From: Bradyrhizobium nanningense
Lineage (GTDB): Bacteria > Pseudomonadota > Alphaproteobacteria > Rhizobiales > Xanthobacteraceae
Direction: 5' to 3'
Length of the DNA: 64,000 bases
Assembly: GCF_004114535.1 (NCBI RefSeq)
Contig: NZ_LBJC01000015.1
Coordinates: forward strand, 1-64,000
In this document: in pieces, positions 17,068 through 25,583 of the stretch
Layout: each line of letters starts with the position of its first letter
How positions within the stretch are numbered: position 1 is the stretch's first letter
Notes under the pieces: model-generated
Database searches by the model: none
What the model saw: only the letters and a program-made list of their open reading frames with translations
Told to the model about the DNA's origin: nothing
Translations under genes and position numbers: made by a program

Positions 17068-18027
17068 TCATCTGGTGGCCTCCTGCGTCGCGACGCTGCC
17101 AAACTTCAGATTGCGCACCAGGCGCCAGCCGTCAGTCGCGTTTCGAAGATAGGTGGGCCGGTTTCTCCGGAACAGAGTAGGCCCATACTGCCCGGGGCCG
17201 ATATGGTTGTCGGTGATCGAGACTCCCGAGATCGGATTGTCATTGAACTTCGCGTCAGAATAGACCGTGTAACTGCCGCCTGCGAGAAGATTTCCTTCGA
17301 TGACGATGTTGGAGACTGGGCCAAATTCGTTGTCGATCATGATAGCGCCGGCCGCACCGTGAGAATTGATGATTGTATTGCGCCGGATGATGGTGTCCGA
17401 GATGCCGCCATCGATCTGGATGCCATCATAGTGTGGTGCTCCACCGGCGTTGAGATCATGAATGAAATTGTCTTCAATCAGGTTGTCCTTTCCGGTCAGC
17501 ACGATGCCGTTTTCGACGTTGGAGATGTTGTTGCGCTGGAACGTCCCCTGTCCCATGATGCCCTGGTTGCCATTGCCATCGGGACCGGCCCCCCGGCCGT
17601 CAATCGTGCAATCCCTGACGACAATTCCAGTCCGATGCGGATCGATCTTGATGACGGCCCAAGCGCTGGCCGCGATACGGGACATCTCGATGGTCACGTT
17701 GTCGGCGTTGACGATGACGTCGCCCTGGATATCCAGTCCAGAAATCGTCGTGCCGGCAACGGCAATCGTGAGCGGTCCGGACGGCTTCAGCTGGAGATCA
17801 CGAGGCGGCCCCGTGTTGCTTGCGTCGGGCCATTGGAAGGCGAATGCTGGCTCGGACAGGCTGTTCGGTTCAGCTGCCACAGCCGCCGGAATTTGCAGCG
17901 CCGCGAGCATAGCTGCAACGCGGGCATACCCGAGCACAATCCCACACCAGCGCGCGTGGCCAAGCGCGAGCCCTTTCGCCCTTCCCCATCTCCGTCCCTG
18001 TTCCGCTGCGCTCTTTGATCTCATCAT
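17068..18027 (-). CDS. Sec-exported right-handed beta-helix protein
   Basis: The 319-aa protein starts with two Met and a basic/hydrophobic leader ending in A-A-V-A-A-E (near residue 52), a Sec signal with a long n-region. The remainder is a single beta-helix domain closely similar to residues 40-265 of the type I substrate at 11710: both contain W-P-D-A-[ST]-N-T-G, G-N-Q-G-I-M-G, V-E-N-G-I and D-G-I-Q-I-D-G-G. It lacks Ig and RTX parts. It lies in the polymerase operon, between a GT2 and Wzy. A periplasmic lyase or epimerase that edits or turns over the polymer is the likeliest role, as in the alginate loci; activity is unproven. Confidence 0.85.
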   Translation of the reverse strand: MMRSKSAAEQGRRWGRAKGLALGHARWCGIVLGYARVAAMLAALQIPAAVAAEPNSLSEPAFAFQWPDASNTGPPRDLQLKPSGPLTIAVAGTTISGLDIQGDVIVNADNVTIEMSRIAASAWAVIKIDPHRTGIVVRDCTIDGRGAGPDGNGNQGIMGQGTFQRNNISNVENGIVLTGKDNLIEDNFIHDLNAGGAPHYDGIQIDGGISDTIIRRNTIINSHGAAGAIMIDNEFGPVSNIVIEGNLLAGGSYTVYSDAKFNDNPISGVSITDNHIGPGQYGPTLFRRNRPTYLRNATDGWRLVRNLKFGSVATQEATR

Positions 18028-18054
18028 CTTCTCGCCTGGAAACGGCCCGACGCC

Positions 18055-19131
18055 TCAAGCCGGCTCGACTCTCTTTGCCTCGTAACCGCCGATCCACTCT
18101 CGCCGGCGCCTCCAGACGGCTTCCCAGTAAGCCGCATTCTTCTGCCATTCGGCGTTCCGTGCCAGGGCGGCTGCCATGCCGTAACCACACCAGCGTGTGA
18201 GCGGCACGATCAGGTGCAGCGCCTGTCCGATCACTCGCGCCGGCCAGCCAAAGTGCCGGTTGATCAAGGTGATTCTTCCCTTGAACACCTTCACCCTCTT
18301 GTCGACGGGCACGACGTCCGAGGCCCCGCCATAGTGGACGATGGTCGCCTCAGGCGTGACTGCGGGCCGCGCACCGAGCGATCGCGCGCGATGGCAAAGG
18401 TCCGCTTCCTCTCCGTACATGAAGAACGCGGGGTCGAACCCGCCGAGCCTCTCCCACAGCAGCCGGTCGATCAGCAGAAAACACCCCGTAACGATGTCGA
18501 CGTGCCGTGCGGTATCGCGATCCCATCCGCCATAGGCCTCGGAATTGAAAATCGGATTGCGACGACCGAAATAGGTCAGCCCCAGCGCAAAGCACAACAA
18601 ATTCCACAAGCTGATTCTTCGGAAGCACGAGGTGCGATTGAGGCTGCCGTCCGCAAAGACCGTGCGTCCGCCCCAGAGCTGAAATGACGGATTTGCGTCC
18701 GCGAATTCCAAGAGACGATCAATCGCACAATCGAGAACGATGGTGTCGGGATTGAGCAGAAGCAATCGGCGGCCCTGCGCCTGTTTTGCGGCCAGATTGT
18801 TGGCGCGCGCAAAGCCGATATTGGTGTCCAATGCAATCAGACGGACTTCCGGGAATTGACAGGCAATTGCGGCAGCTGACTGGTCGGATGAGTTGTTGTC
18901 GACGACGATGACCTCGTGTTTGGTCCTGGTTGTCTCCAGGGCAATCGATGCCAGACAGTCGAGGGTCAGGTCGCGGGTGTTGTAGCTGACGATAATGATG
19001 GAGAGCTCCAGCTGCCGATCTCCCGGACGCTCGTCATCACGGTACGCGTTGCTCATGGCAACCCTGCTCCTTTCGACGACAGTGCCGCTCGTCGCGCTAT
19101 CACCTTCGGACCCGAGCTCAGGTGCTGGCAT
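18055..19131 (-). CDS. GT2 glycosyltransferase (WbbL/rhamnosyltransferase-like)
   Basis: The 358-aa protein contains the GT-A fold: L-S-I-I-I-V-S-Y-N (near residue 43), V-V-D-N-N-S-S-D near 75, the D-x-D-like L-L-N-P-D near 126, and G-C-F-L-L-I-D-R with the F-M-Y-G-E-E-A-D-L-C motif near 240. This is the WbbL-type pattern often seen in rhamnosyltransferases, and rmlABCD are in the window. A GGAG site lies 7 bases before the ATG at 19131, only four bases from the acyltransferase stop; an internal Met at 19056 is the alternative. Confidence 0.9.
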   Translation of the reverse strand: MPAPELGSEGDSATSGTVVERSRVAMSNAYRDDERPGDRQLELSIIIVSYNTRDLTLDCLASIALETTRTKHEVIVVDNNSSDQSAAAIACQFPEVRLIALDTNIGFARANNLAAKQAQGRRLLLLNPDTIVLDCAIDRLLEFADANPSFQLWGGRTVFADGSLNRTSCFRRISLWNLLCFALGLTYFGRRNPIFNSEAYGGWDRDTARHVDIVTGCFLLIDRLLWERLGGFDPAFFMYGEEADLCHRARSLGARPAVTPEATIVHYGGASDVVPVDKRVKVFKGRITLINRHFGWPARVIGQALHLIVPLTRWCGYGMAAALARNAEWQKNAAYWEAVWRRRREWIGGYEAKRVEPA

Positions 19132-19135
19132 CGTC

Positions 19136-20299
19136 TCACTCCGCTGCGCCGGCCTCGATCGTTCCTGTCAGATTGTTGCTCGGCTCGTCACGGCGCGCCT
19201 GACCTCCAACGCCCCGTCCGCGGCCTGGACGTGCAAGGTGCGACGACAGCCAAAGCGAGACCCACACCTTTTGCTTCAGCGCCGGCGCTTCGACAAATCG
19301 CCAGGAGGCATACGCCAGAACCAGAGTCACGGATCCCGCCAGCAAGGCCAACGGCCAACCGACCGTAAGATCGAACAGGGTCAGGAGCGCCAATATGATC
19401 GGTGAATGGATCAGGTATACGCCATAGGACAGATCGTGCTTGAGTGGCACTCGACTGGCGACCTCGGAGAGCCCGAGGTAGACCACGACGTAGGGTATAC
19501 ACAGCGGCAGCACGACCGCCCCCACCCCGCTCGCGAGACCGATCAGCGCACCCCCCAAGGCAATCGCGGCCCCGATTCCGGAGAACGGGATACTTTCACG
19601 GTAGAGGTAGAGGCTCGTACCGGCGATGAAGTAGACGAAGAGACCGATGAAATCCAAGAGCCGTTGCGGACAAGCGGCATGCAGCGATGGCGAGAGCGCC
19701 AGCCCGACATAGGCGAGGTAGACCAGCGCGAAGCTGATGATTGTCAGCGCACGTCGGCGGAGAAAGCCCGCCACGCTCATCACCGCCAGCACCGCATAGG
19801 ACCAGACTTCGATATTGAGCGTCCACAGCGGTCCATTGATCTGCACTTCCTGTCCATGTCGCACCACGCCCGGCAGGTAGTGCGACATCAGGGTAATCGC
19901 GTTCTTCAGGTAGAGGTAAAGCTCGGCGCTCCCGAAATAGTCGGCTAACGAATATGTCGTCAGGACCGGCCCCAGCACGAACATCGACGCGATGACCACG
20001 ACGGACAGTGCGGGCAAGATGCGCAGCGCTCTGTTTACGCCGAACCTGACGAGATCGCCGGATCGGGCTAGGCCAGGCGCCAGGAGGAAGCCGCTGACGC
20101 AGAAGAAGATAACGACTGCAAACAAGCCGAGCTGGATGAACCCGCCGCTGAACCGGTAGAGGATGTCGTTGACTCCCCACCAGGAATGGTGAGCGACCAC
20201 CGTGAGTGCGGCGACAAGCCGTATCTGATCAAAACCGGGGCCTCTGGCCGAAAGGACGGCAAGCCGATCGCCGATCGTCGTCGTCCCGATCGAAATCAT
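19136..20299 (-). CDS. OafA/NodX-type membrane acyltransferase
   Basis: The 387-aa protein has about 10 membrane helices and the acyltransferase-3 hallmarks: F-D-Q-I-R-L-V-A-A-L-T-V-V-A-H-H-S (near 23-39), containing the catalytic-type His, then F-F-C-V-S-G-F-L-L and R-F-G-V-N-R-A-L-R-I-L-P-A. Family members O-acetylate or O-acylate surface sugars across the inner membrane. It is the first gene of a run of minus-strand genes down to the methyltransferase at 14939. The last 40 residues are polar and probably cytoplasmic. Confidence 0.92.
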   Translation of the reverse strand: MISIGTTTIGDRLAVLSARGPGFDQIRLVAALTVVAHHSWWGVNDILYRFSGGFIQLGLFAVVIFFCVSGFLLAPGLARSGDLVRFGVNRALRILPALSVVVIASMFVLGPVLTTYSLADYFGSAELYLYLKNAITLMSHYLPGVVRHGQEVQINGPLWTLNIEVWSYAVLAVMSVAGFLRRRALTIISFALVYLAYVGLALSPSLHAACPQRLLDFIGLFVYFIAGTSLYLYRESIPFSGIGAAIALGGALIGLASGVGAVVLPLCIPYVVVYLGLSEVASRVPLKHDLSYGVYLIHSPIILALLTLFDLTVGWPLALLAGSVTLVLAYASWRFVEAPALKQKVWVSLWLSSHLARPGRGRGVGGQARRDEPSNNLTGTIEAGAAE

Positions 20300-20383
20300 C
20301 GTATTCTCACCCGGAATGATTTATTTGTCATTTGATGATTATATAATATTAAATATCGAAAGCAATTAAATACGATGACCACC
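20300..20383. promoter_or_regulatory. AT-rich island upstream of the acyltransferase operon
   Basis: This short gap contains ATTAAAT at 20348-20354 and 20365-20371 in an AT-dominated stretch. It is the probable promoter of the operon 20299 to 14939. Confidence 0.45.
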
Positions 20384-21982
20384 TCAACCGACGCGGACCT
20401 CGTCGGCCGGACCGGTTGGTTCGGGCGAGACCGCCAATTTGGCCATTTTGTCATCGCCTGGCCTTCCTCCGGAGACGGTCACGATGATCGAGGCCGCGAG
20501 CCCGAGCGAAAGAAACCGCGGTCCGAGCTGGCCCAACCGGGACGTCATGCCAAACAGTCCGTCGTTACGCTCTGCCGGAACTCCAAACATCGCCTCGATT
20601 TGCAGGCCTGACTCGACGCACCAACTCGCCAATTTGCGCGCCGAAGCGAAATGAGCGCCCGCAGCCTCGTAGCCGCCGGAGCGCCCGGACTGGAGCCTCG
20701 CCCTGAGATACGACCGAACACCCCTGGGGGACATCGTGTTGGGCATCTGGATCACGGCTATCGATCGCTCGTGCATGACCGATCGCAGCCTCAGAAGCAG
20801 CTTTGGCGGATCTGGAGCGAGGTGCAACAGGTTGAGACAGACAACGCAGTCGTAGGTGTCGCGATTGGAGCCGATACTCTCCAGATCGGCGTAGATCATC
20901 TCGATTCCGTCGCTGGCGGGGCCGGCTGCAATCACCGGATCGAGTGGAATCGCCGTGACGTTCAGGCCTCGCGCCTGCAGCCGCTTTTCTGTCTTGCCAG
21001 AACCACAACCAATCGAAAGCACGCTGCGCGCCCATGCCGGCATAAGCGCGATCGTCGCCTCTGATTCCGGTTCATAATAGTCCTTGGAAAAACTCGCGTG
21101 GCGAAGGCGCGTCTCGGTTGGAAGCAACGCGTACGGCGAGCGACGGCCGTCCGCGATTTGCAGCAGAACGTCGTTCTGCCTGCCAAGTTCTTCCGCCCCA
21201 ACTCCCATCCGGCCGACATACCGGTTAGTGAGGTGGTGCACGGTAAAATCCTCCAGGTGTGAGATCGGGACCAGCTTCTTCAAACCACATTGGGTGTATG
21301 GATCCGTCGCGGCCGAACAGGCGAGATCATACTTTCCCTCATGCGGAGCCACATCGAAACCACCGGAATGCAGGGCATTTTCCAGCTGGTCCCGCGTAAG
21401 GATGAAGCAGGCGGCGTGCTCGTTGGTGAAATGCGCCAAAATATAGTCGCCGCGCCGCCTGACCGACGAGGGATCCCAGTGAAAGTGCGCGTGAATATCG
21501 GGATAGTTTCGCTCGCCATCTTCGCCGAATTCGACCCGCAGAAACCCAGCAACTTCGTCCGGAGCTAGAAGCTGCGTTAGATCGAGCCAGGCGCGGATGT
21601 TCCTCTCGGTGATCAGAATGTCGTCTTCCGAGTAGAGGAACAGATCATACTGGTCATGACGTTGCGCAAATAGCTTCTTGTGCATGAACGGCAGAGACCA
21701 CGGGTTCCTGGTGGGCAGGCCGACAATGCATTCCACCCCGCTTCTCGCGCGCTTGTCGATGTTCGACAACACGACGATATCAATGACGAAGGACATCGTC
21801 CGGTATTCCTGGATGACCCGCTCGAGATAGCAGTCATTCGAGGTTCCGTGGCTTGCGATCGCGACCAATACGCGAGGCGGGCGGCGGCCGCCCCGGTGGG
21901 CGACATGCCGGGCAACATGCTCATTCATCGCATTTGGCATCCCGTGAAGGTTTATTCCGGTTTCAAATTTAATTCCGCGCAT
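20384..21982 (-). CDS. Fusion: glycosyltransferase-like domain plus SAM methyltransferase
   Basis: The 532-aa protein has two parts. Residues about 35-265 look like a GT-A nucleotide-sugar domain: R-V-L-V-A-I-A-S-H-G, then L-F-L-Y-S-E-D-D-I-L-I near 117-127, an acidic triplet of the D-x-D type, and C-F-I-L-T-R-D. Residues about 310-500 form a class I methyltransferase with S-V-L-S-I-G-C-G-S-G-K-T and D-C-V-V-C-L-N-L-L-H-L-A. A single chain could thus add and methylate a sugar, which often caps O-chains. The start is uncertain: the first ATG lies in the AT-rich island with no clear ribosome site, and Met residues 15 and 19 are possible. Confidence 0.8.
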   Translation of the reverse strand: MRGIKFETGINLHGMPNAMNEHVARHVAHRGGRRPPRVLVAIASHGTSNDCYLERVIQEYRTMSFVIDIVVLSNIDKRARSGVECIVGLPTRNPWSLPFMHKKLFAQRHDQYDLFLYSEDDILITERNIRAWLDLTQLLAPDEVAGFLRVEFGEDGERNYPDIHAHFHWDPSSVRRRGDYILAHFTNEHAACFILTRDQLENALHSGGFDVAPHEGKYDLACSAATDPYTQCGLKKLVPISHLEDFTVHHLTNRYVGRMGVGAEELGRQNDVLLQIADGRRSPYALLPTETRLRHASFSKDYYEPESEATIALMPAWARSVLSIGCGSGKTEKRLQARGLNVTAIPLDPVIAAGPASDGIEMIYADLESIGSNRDTYDCVVCLNLLHLAPDPPKLLLRLRSVMHERSIAVIQMPNTMSPRGVRSYLRARLQSGRSGGYEAAGAHFASARKLASWCVESGLQIEAMFGVPAERNDGLFGMTSRLGQLGPRFLSLGLAASIIVTVSGGRPGDDKMAKLAVSPEPTGPADEVRVG

Positions 21983-22057
21983 ATTATATAGCGAAAGCGG
22001 ATCGGTCGATATTTATTATTATTTAAAATCGGATTATATTGCGATAAGGTTCTCGCA
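21960..22057. promoter_or_regulatory. AT-rich divergent promoter island
   Basis: The gap between two divergent glycosyltransferase genes is AT-dominated, with ATTTAAT at 21967-21973 and several TATATT-like steps. Promoters for both directions probably lie here. Confidence 0.45.
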
Positions 22058-23422
22058 ATGTCAGCTTGGTCTCGGCGTTTGGCGCCCGGGAGATCCCATC
22101 GCATGAAGGTGCTGGTCTATCCCCATTCCATGGAAATGGGAGGGTCGCAGCTCAACGCAATCCAGCTTGCCGAGGCGGTTCGGGCCCTCGGTCATGATGT
22201 CACCGTCGCGTCGGAGACCGGGCCGCTTCTGGACAGGGTAAGGGAGACGGGTCTCAGGCACATTGAAATTCCCCGGCATCGGGCCCGGCCCTCGCCTCGC
22301 GTCAGCCAGATGCTCCGCAGCATCGTTAACGAAGGCGCGGTTGACGTGGTGCACGGTCATGAATGGCCCCCCATTGTCGAGGCTTTTCTGAGCGTTGGGC
22401 TATCGACCAGAGCTGCCGTGGTGGGAACCGTCATGTCGATGTCAGTCCCTTCCTTCCTGCCGCGCAGCCTTCCTCTGACCGTGGGAACGGAGATGATCCG
22501 TCGTGCTGCGATCGCTGCAGGACATCAGGATGTTACCTTGCTCGAGCCGCCAGTCGATACGAGCTCCGACCATCCCCTCGTGAATGGAGCGAACTTTCGC
22601 GCGGCCCGGAATATTGGTCCGGACGAAGTCGTCATTGCGATGGTCTGCCGGCTTGTGCCGGACCTTAAACTGGAGGGTCTGCTATCCGCGTGCGACGCCG
22701 TTGGCGAAATAGCGCTTGGCGGTCCGCCGGTGCGGCTGCTGATCATTGGTGATGGACCCGCGCGCCCTAGCGTCGAAGCGCGCGCGGCCAGAACGAACTC
22801 GCTGGTCGGCCGGAACGTCGTCGTATTGGTGGGAGAGATGTCCGATCCGCGGCCTGGCTATGCCGCCGCGGACGTGATCATTGGCCAGGGCGGTTCGGCG
22901 CTGCGCGGTATGGCTTTTGGTAAGCCGCTGGTGGTCGTTGGCGAGGACGGGTTCAGCGAGCTGTTGACGCCCGAGAGTGCATCGACCTTCCTGCAACAAG
23001 GCTGGTATGGATTGGGCAAGGGTTCGCGCGGAGCCGGCGCCAGCGCACTCCGATCGGCTCTCGAGACCATTCTCGCTTCCGCGTCGCTCCGTCAGGAACT
23101 CGGCGGATTCGGCCGGCGACTGGTGGAGCACCGCTTCAGCCTCGCGCACGCGGCGAAAACGATAGAGCAAACCTATCTGCATGCCCTGCGCAGCAAGTCC
23201 TCAACCAGCCAACGATTGGCAGATGCCGGCCGATGCGCGGCCAGGCTTGCCAGCTATAAGGTGCAGCGAAAATATCAGCGTTGGATGGGTTTGGCTTCCA
23301 CCGAAGACGACAACCATCGGGCGCGAATCTCTGCGGTGCTGTCCGCAACAGCCATCGCCCCTCGATCAGACGGAGCCGCGCCGGATTCGCTTCGCAAGGT
23401 ATCCCGGCAAACCGATTCTTGA
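22058..23422 (+). CDS. GT4-family (GT-B) glycosyltransferase
   Basis: The 454-aa protein fits the GT-B fold. The N-terminal half has V-Y-P-H-S-M-E-M-G-G-S-Q-L-N, the glycine-rich acceptor motif of GT4 enzymes, and V-V-H-G-H-E-W. The C-terminal half has L-L-I-I-G-D-G-P-A-R and a donor-site segment A-A-D-V-I-I-G-Q-G-G-S-A-L-R-G-M-A-F-G-K-P, with Gln-Gly in place of the usual E-x7-E first Glu. An AAGG lies about 8 bases before the ATG at 22058; Met 16 at 22103 is also possible. It is a lone plus-strand gene facing the aminotransferase operon tail to tail. Confidence 0.88.
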   Translation: MSAWSRRLAPGRSHRMKVLVYPHSMEMGGSQLNAIQLAEAVRALGHDVTVASETGPLLDRVRETGLRHIEIPRHRARPSPRVSQMLRSIVNEGAVDVVHGHEWPPIVEAFLSVGLSTRAAVVGTVMSMSVPSFLPRSLPLTVGTEMIRRAAIAAGHQDVTLLEPPVDTSSDHPLVNGANFRAARNIGPDEVVIAMVCRLVPDLKLEGLLSACDAVGEIALGGPPVRLLIIGDGPARPSVEARAARTNSLVGRNVVVLVGEMSDPRPGYAAADVIIGQGGSALRGMAFGKPLVVVGEDGFSELLTPESASTFLQQGWYGLGKGSRGAGASALRSALETILASASLRQELGGFGRRLVEHRFSLAHAAKTIEQTYLHALRSKSSTSQRLADAGRCAARLASYKVQRKYQRWMGLASTEDDNHRARISAVLSATAIAPRSDGAAPDSLRKVSRQTDS

Positions 23423-23445
23423 CCCGCCACGGCAGCACCGCGATT

Positions 23446-24585
23446 TCAGCGGGCAAGTTCACGCTTGACCGCATCCACGATACGGTCCTGGTCTGCGCTA
23501 TCCATCTGCGCATAGAGTGGAAGCAGGATCGCGTGATCCTGAGCGATTTCGGACTGCCGCAGATCATGGCGCGACACCGTGCCGGCATAGGGCGGCTCGC
23601 GATGCGAGCACATGATGCCCCTGCGCGTAGCGATGCCCTGGTCGAGCAGCGATTGCATCATCGCCCGCTGATCCAGGCGATCGGGCAAGCGTACGCAGTA
23701 ACTCTGCCAGTTCGATCGCGCCCACGCCGGCTCGAACGGCAGCCGCAATCCCTCAATATTGCCGAGCAGTTCAGCGTAGCGGGATGCCAGCGCGCGTCGC
23801 TGCGCAATTAACTGCGGAAGCCGCTCGAGCTGTTTGCGTCCGATCGCAGCCTGCATATCCGTCATTCGATAATTGTAGCCGACGAGGAGGTACTCCTCGA
23901 AAATGACGCGCTGCGACCCGTGACGCACGATGTCCGGAACGCTCATCCCGTGTTGACGCAGAAGCCTGAACTTGCGATCGAGCTCGGCATCGGAGGTGGT
24001 GAGCATTCCCCCTTCACCTGTCGTGATCACCTTTCGGGGATGAAAGGAAAAGCAGGCAATGTCTCCGTGCGGCTTGCCGATCGCTTCCCACTTCCCGTTC
24101 ATGCAGATCTGCGATCCCGCCGCACAGGCCGCATCCTCGATCACAGCGATCCCGTGGCGACGCGCCACAGCCATGAGCGCGGCCATGTCGCACGGCATGC
24201 CCATCTGATGGACCGCGATGATGGCGCGCGTGCGCTCGGTGATGGCTTCGGCCAACCGAGCGCAATCCAAATTGTATGTCTCGGGCTCGATATCGACAAA
24301 AACAGGGGTGGCGCCCTGATATCGGATCACGTTCGCCGTTGCTATGAAGGAATGGCTGACCGTGATCACCTCATCGCCCCTGCCGATCCCCAGGGCAGCC
24401 AAGGCGAGCTGCAGGGCGGTCGTGCAATTCGCGACCGCGCAGGCGTGCTGGGCGCCGACAAGTGCGGCGAACTCGTCCTCAAACGCAGCCACCTGCGGAC
24501 CTTGCGATACCCAGCCTGACAGCACGACCGCGCGAGCAGCATCGGCCTCTTCGTCCGCGAGCAGCGGCGCTGCGATCGGGATCAC
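23446..24585 (-). CDS. DegT/DnrJ/EryC1 aminotransferase
   Basis: The 379-aa PLP enzyme has the family layout: G-W-V-S-Q-G-P-Q-V near residue 27, A-V-A-N-C-T-T-A-L-Q-L near 55, I-E-D-A-A-C-A-A-G-S near 157 and the PLP Lys in F-S-F-H-P-R-K-V-I-T-T-G-E-G-G near 185. I use the GTG at 24585, which overlaps the SDR stop in GTGA and has an AGGTGG site; the longer frame to 24642 would overlap the SDR gene by about 60 bases. It transaminates a keto-sugar nucleotide, probably the product of a neighbouring dehydrogenase or dehydratase. It is the last gene of the operon. Confidence 0.93.
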   Translation of the reverse strand: MIPIAAPLLADEEADAARAVVLSGWVSQGPQVAAFEDEFAALVGAQHACAVANCTTALQLALAALGIGRGDEVITVSHSFIATANVIRYQGATPVFVDIEPETYNLDCARLAEAITERTRAIIAVHQMGMPCDMAALMAVARRHGIAVIEDAACAAGSQICMNGKWEAIGKPHGDIACFSFHPRKVITTGEGGMLTTSDAELDRKFRLLRQHGMSVPDIVRHGSQRVIFEEYLLVGYNYRMTDMQAAIGRKQLERLPQLIAQRRALASRYAELLGNIEGLRLPFEPAWARSNWQSYCVRLPDRLDQRAMMQSLLDQGIATRRGIMCSHREPPYAGTVSRHDLRQSEIAQDHAILLPLYAQMDSADQDRIVDAVKRELAR

Positions 24586-25583
24586 GATGCTGCCACCTGC
24601 CGCTGACGGTCCGATGCGTGATCGCGTTCTGATCGCCACCATTTCACGAGGTCGGCGAGCCCCTGTTCGAGCGAAACAGTGGTGCGGAACCCCAGCAGTC
24701 GCTCGGCCTTTCCCGTCGATGCCAGCCGTCGCGGTACCGGATTGACCGAGCGCTCGGGCGCAAATTCGGGTGTCAGGCTGCGGTGTCCCATCACCCGCGC
24801 AAGCACCGTAGCCAGTTGCGTCAGGCTGGTCTCAGTACCGCTTCCGACGTTAAAGACTTCATCGGTGACCTTTGCCCTGGCCGCAAGGATGTTGGCGCGC
24901 GCGACGTCGCGGACGTGAACGAAATCCATGGTCTGACGGCCGTCGCCAAAGATAACGGGCGGTAATCCGGCCTCGAGCCGCTCCATCCAGCGGATCAAAA
25001 CTTCGGTGTAGCGTCCGTGTATGTCCATCCGGCTACCGTAGACGTTGAAATATCGGAATGCCACGTAGTCGAGGCCGCATACGTCGTTGAAGGCCCGCAA
25101 AAGCCCTTCGTTGAACGCCTTGGCGGCTCCGTAGAGGGTCCGGTTGTTGTACGGATTCTGTCGCTCAGTTGTCGGAAACTCCTCTGCCATGCCATAGACG
25201 GATGCCGAGGAGGCCGCGATGATCTTCTCGATGTCGTGCTTGATGCACAGCTCCAGGAGGTCATAGGTGGCGTCCACCATGACCTCCTTGGCCAGACGCG
25301 GCTCTGCCGCGCAATGAGTGATGCGGAGAGCGGCCTGGTGAAAGACGATATCGGCGGCCTTCACCAGGGCTTCCATCAGCTTGCGATCGCGTATGTCGCC
25401 GTGAACCAGTCTCACCGGTCCACGCCCGAGCGCGCGCCGGAGATTTTCCGGCCGGCCCCTGACCATGTTGTCGAGGGCAACGATCTCGATGCCCCCCTCT
25501 TCGCAGAGCAGATCAACGATGTGGGAGCCGATGAACCCTGCCCCGCCCGTGACAAGAACGCGCTTTCCCTTGAGCTCAATCAA
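24582..25583 (-). CDS. NAD-dependent sugar epimerase/dehydratase (extended SDR)
   Basis: The 333-aa protein has [11 protein letters not shown] (near 11), D-N-M-V-R-G for cofactor binding and the catalytic Y-x-x-x-K in T-L-Y-G-A-A-K near 157, with Ser in A-S-S-A-S-V-Y. The R-Y-F-N-V-Y-G-S-R-M segment fits UDP-glucose or UDP-GlcNAc 4-epimerases. Start is a TTG behind a GAGGAGG site, overlapping the upstream aminotransferase stop by four bases. Both flanking genes are DegT enzymes, so it probably prepares or epimerises an amino-sugar nucleotide. Confidence 0.92.
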   Translation of the reverse strand: MIELKGKRVLVTGGAGFIGSHIVDLLCEEGGIEIVALDNMVRGRPENLRRALGRGPVRLVHGDIRDRKLMEALVKAADIVFHQAALRITHCAAEPRLAKEVMVDATYDLLELCIKHDIEKIIAASSASVYGMAEEFPTTERQNPYNNRTLYGAAKAFNEGLLRAFNDVCGLDYVAFRYFNVYGSRMDIHGRYTEVLIRWMERLEAGLPPVIFGDGRQTMDFVHVRDVARANILAARAKVTDEVFNVGSGTETSLTQLATVLARVMGHRSLTPEFAPERSVNPVPRRLASTGKAERLLGFRTTVSLEQGLADLVKWWRSERDHASDRQRQVAAS

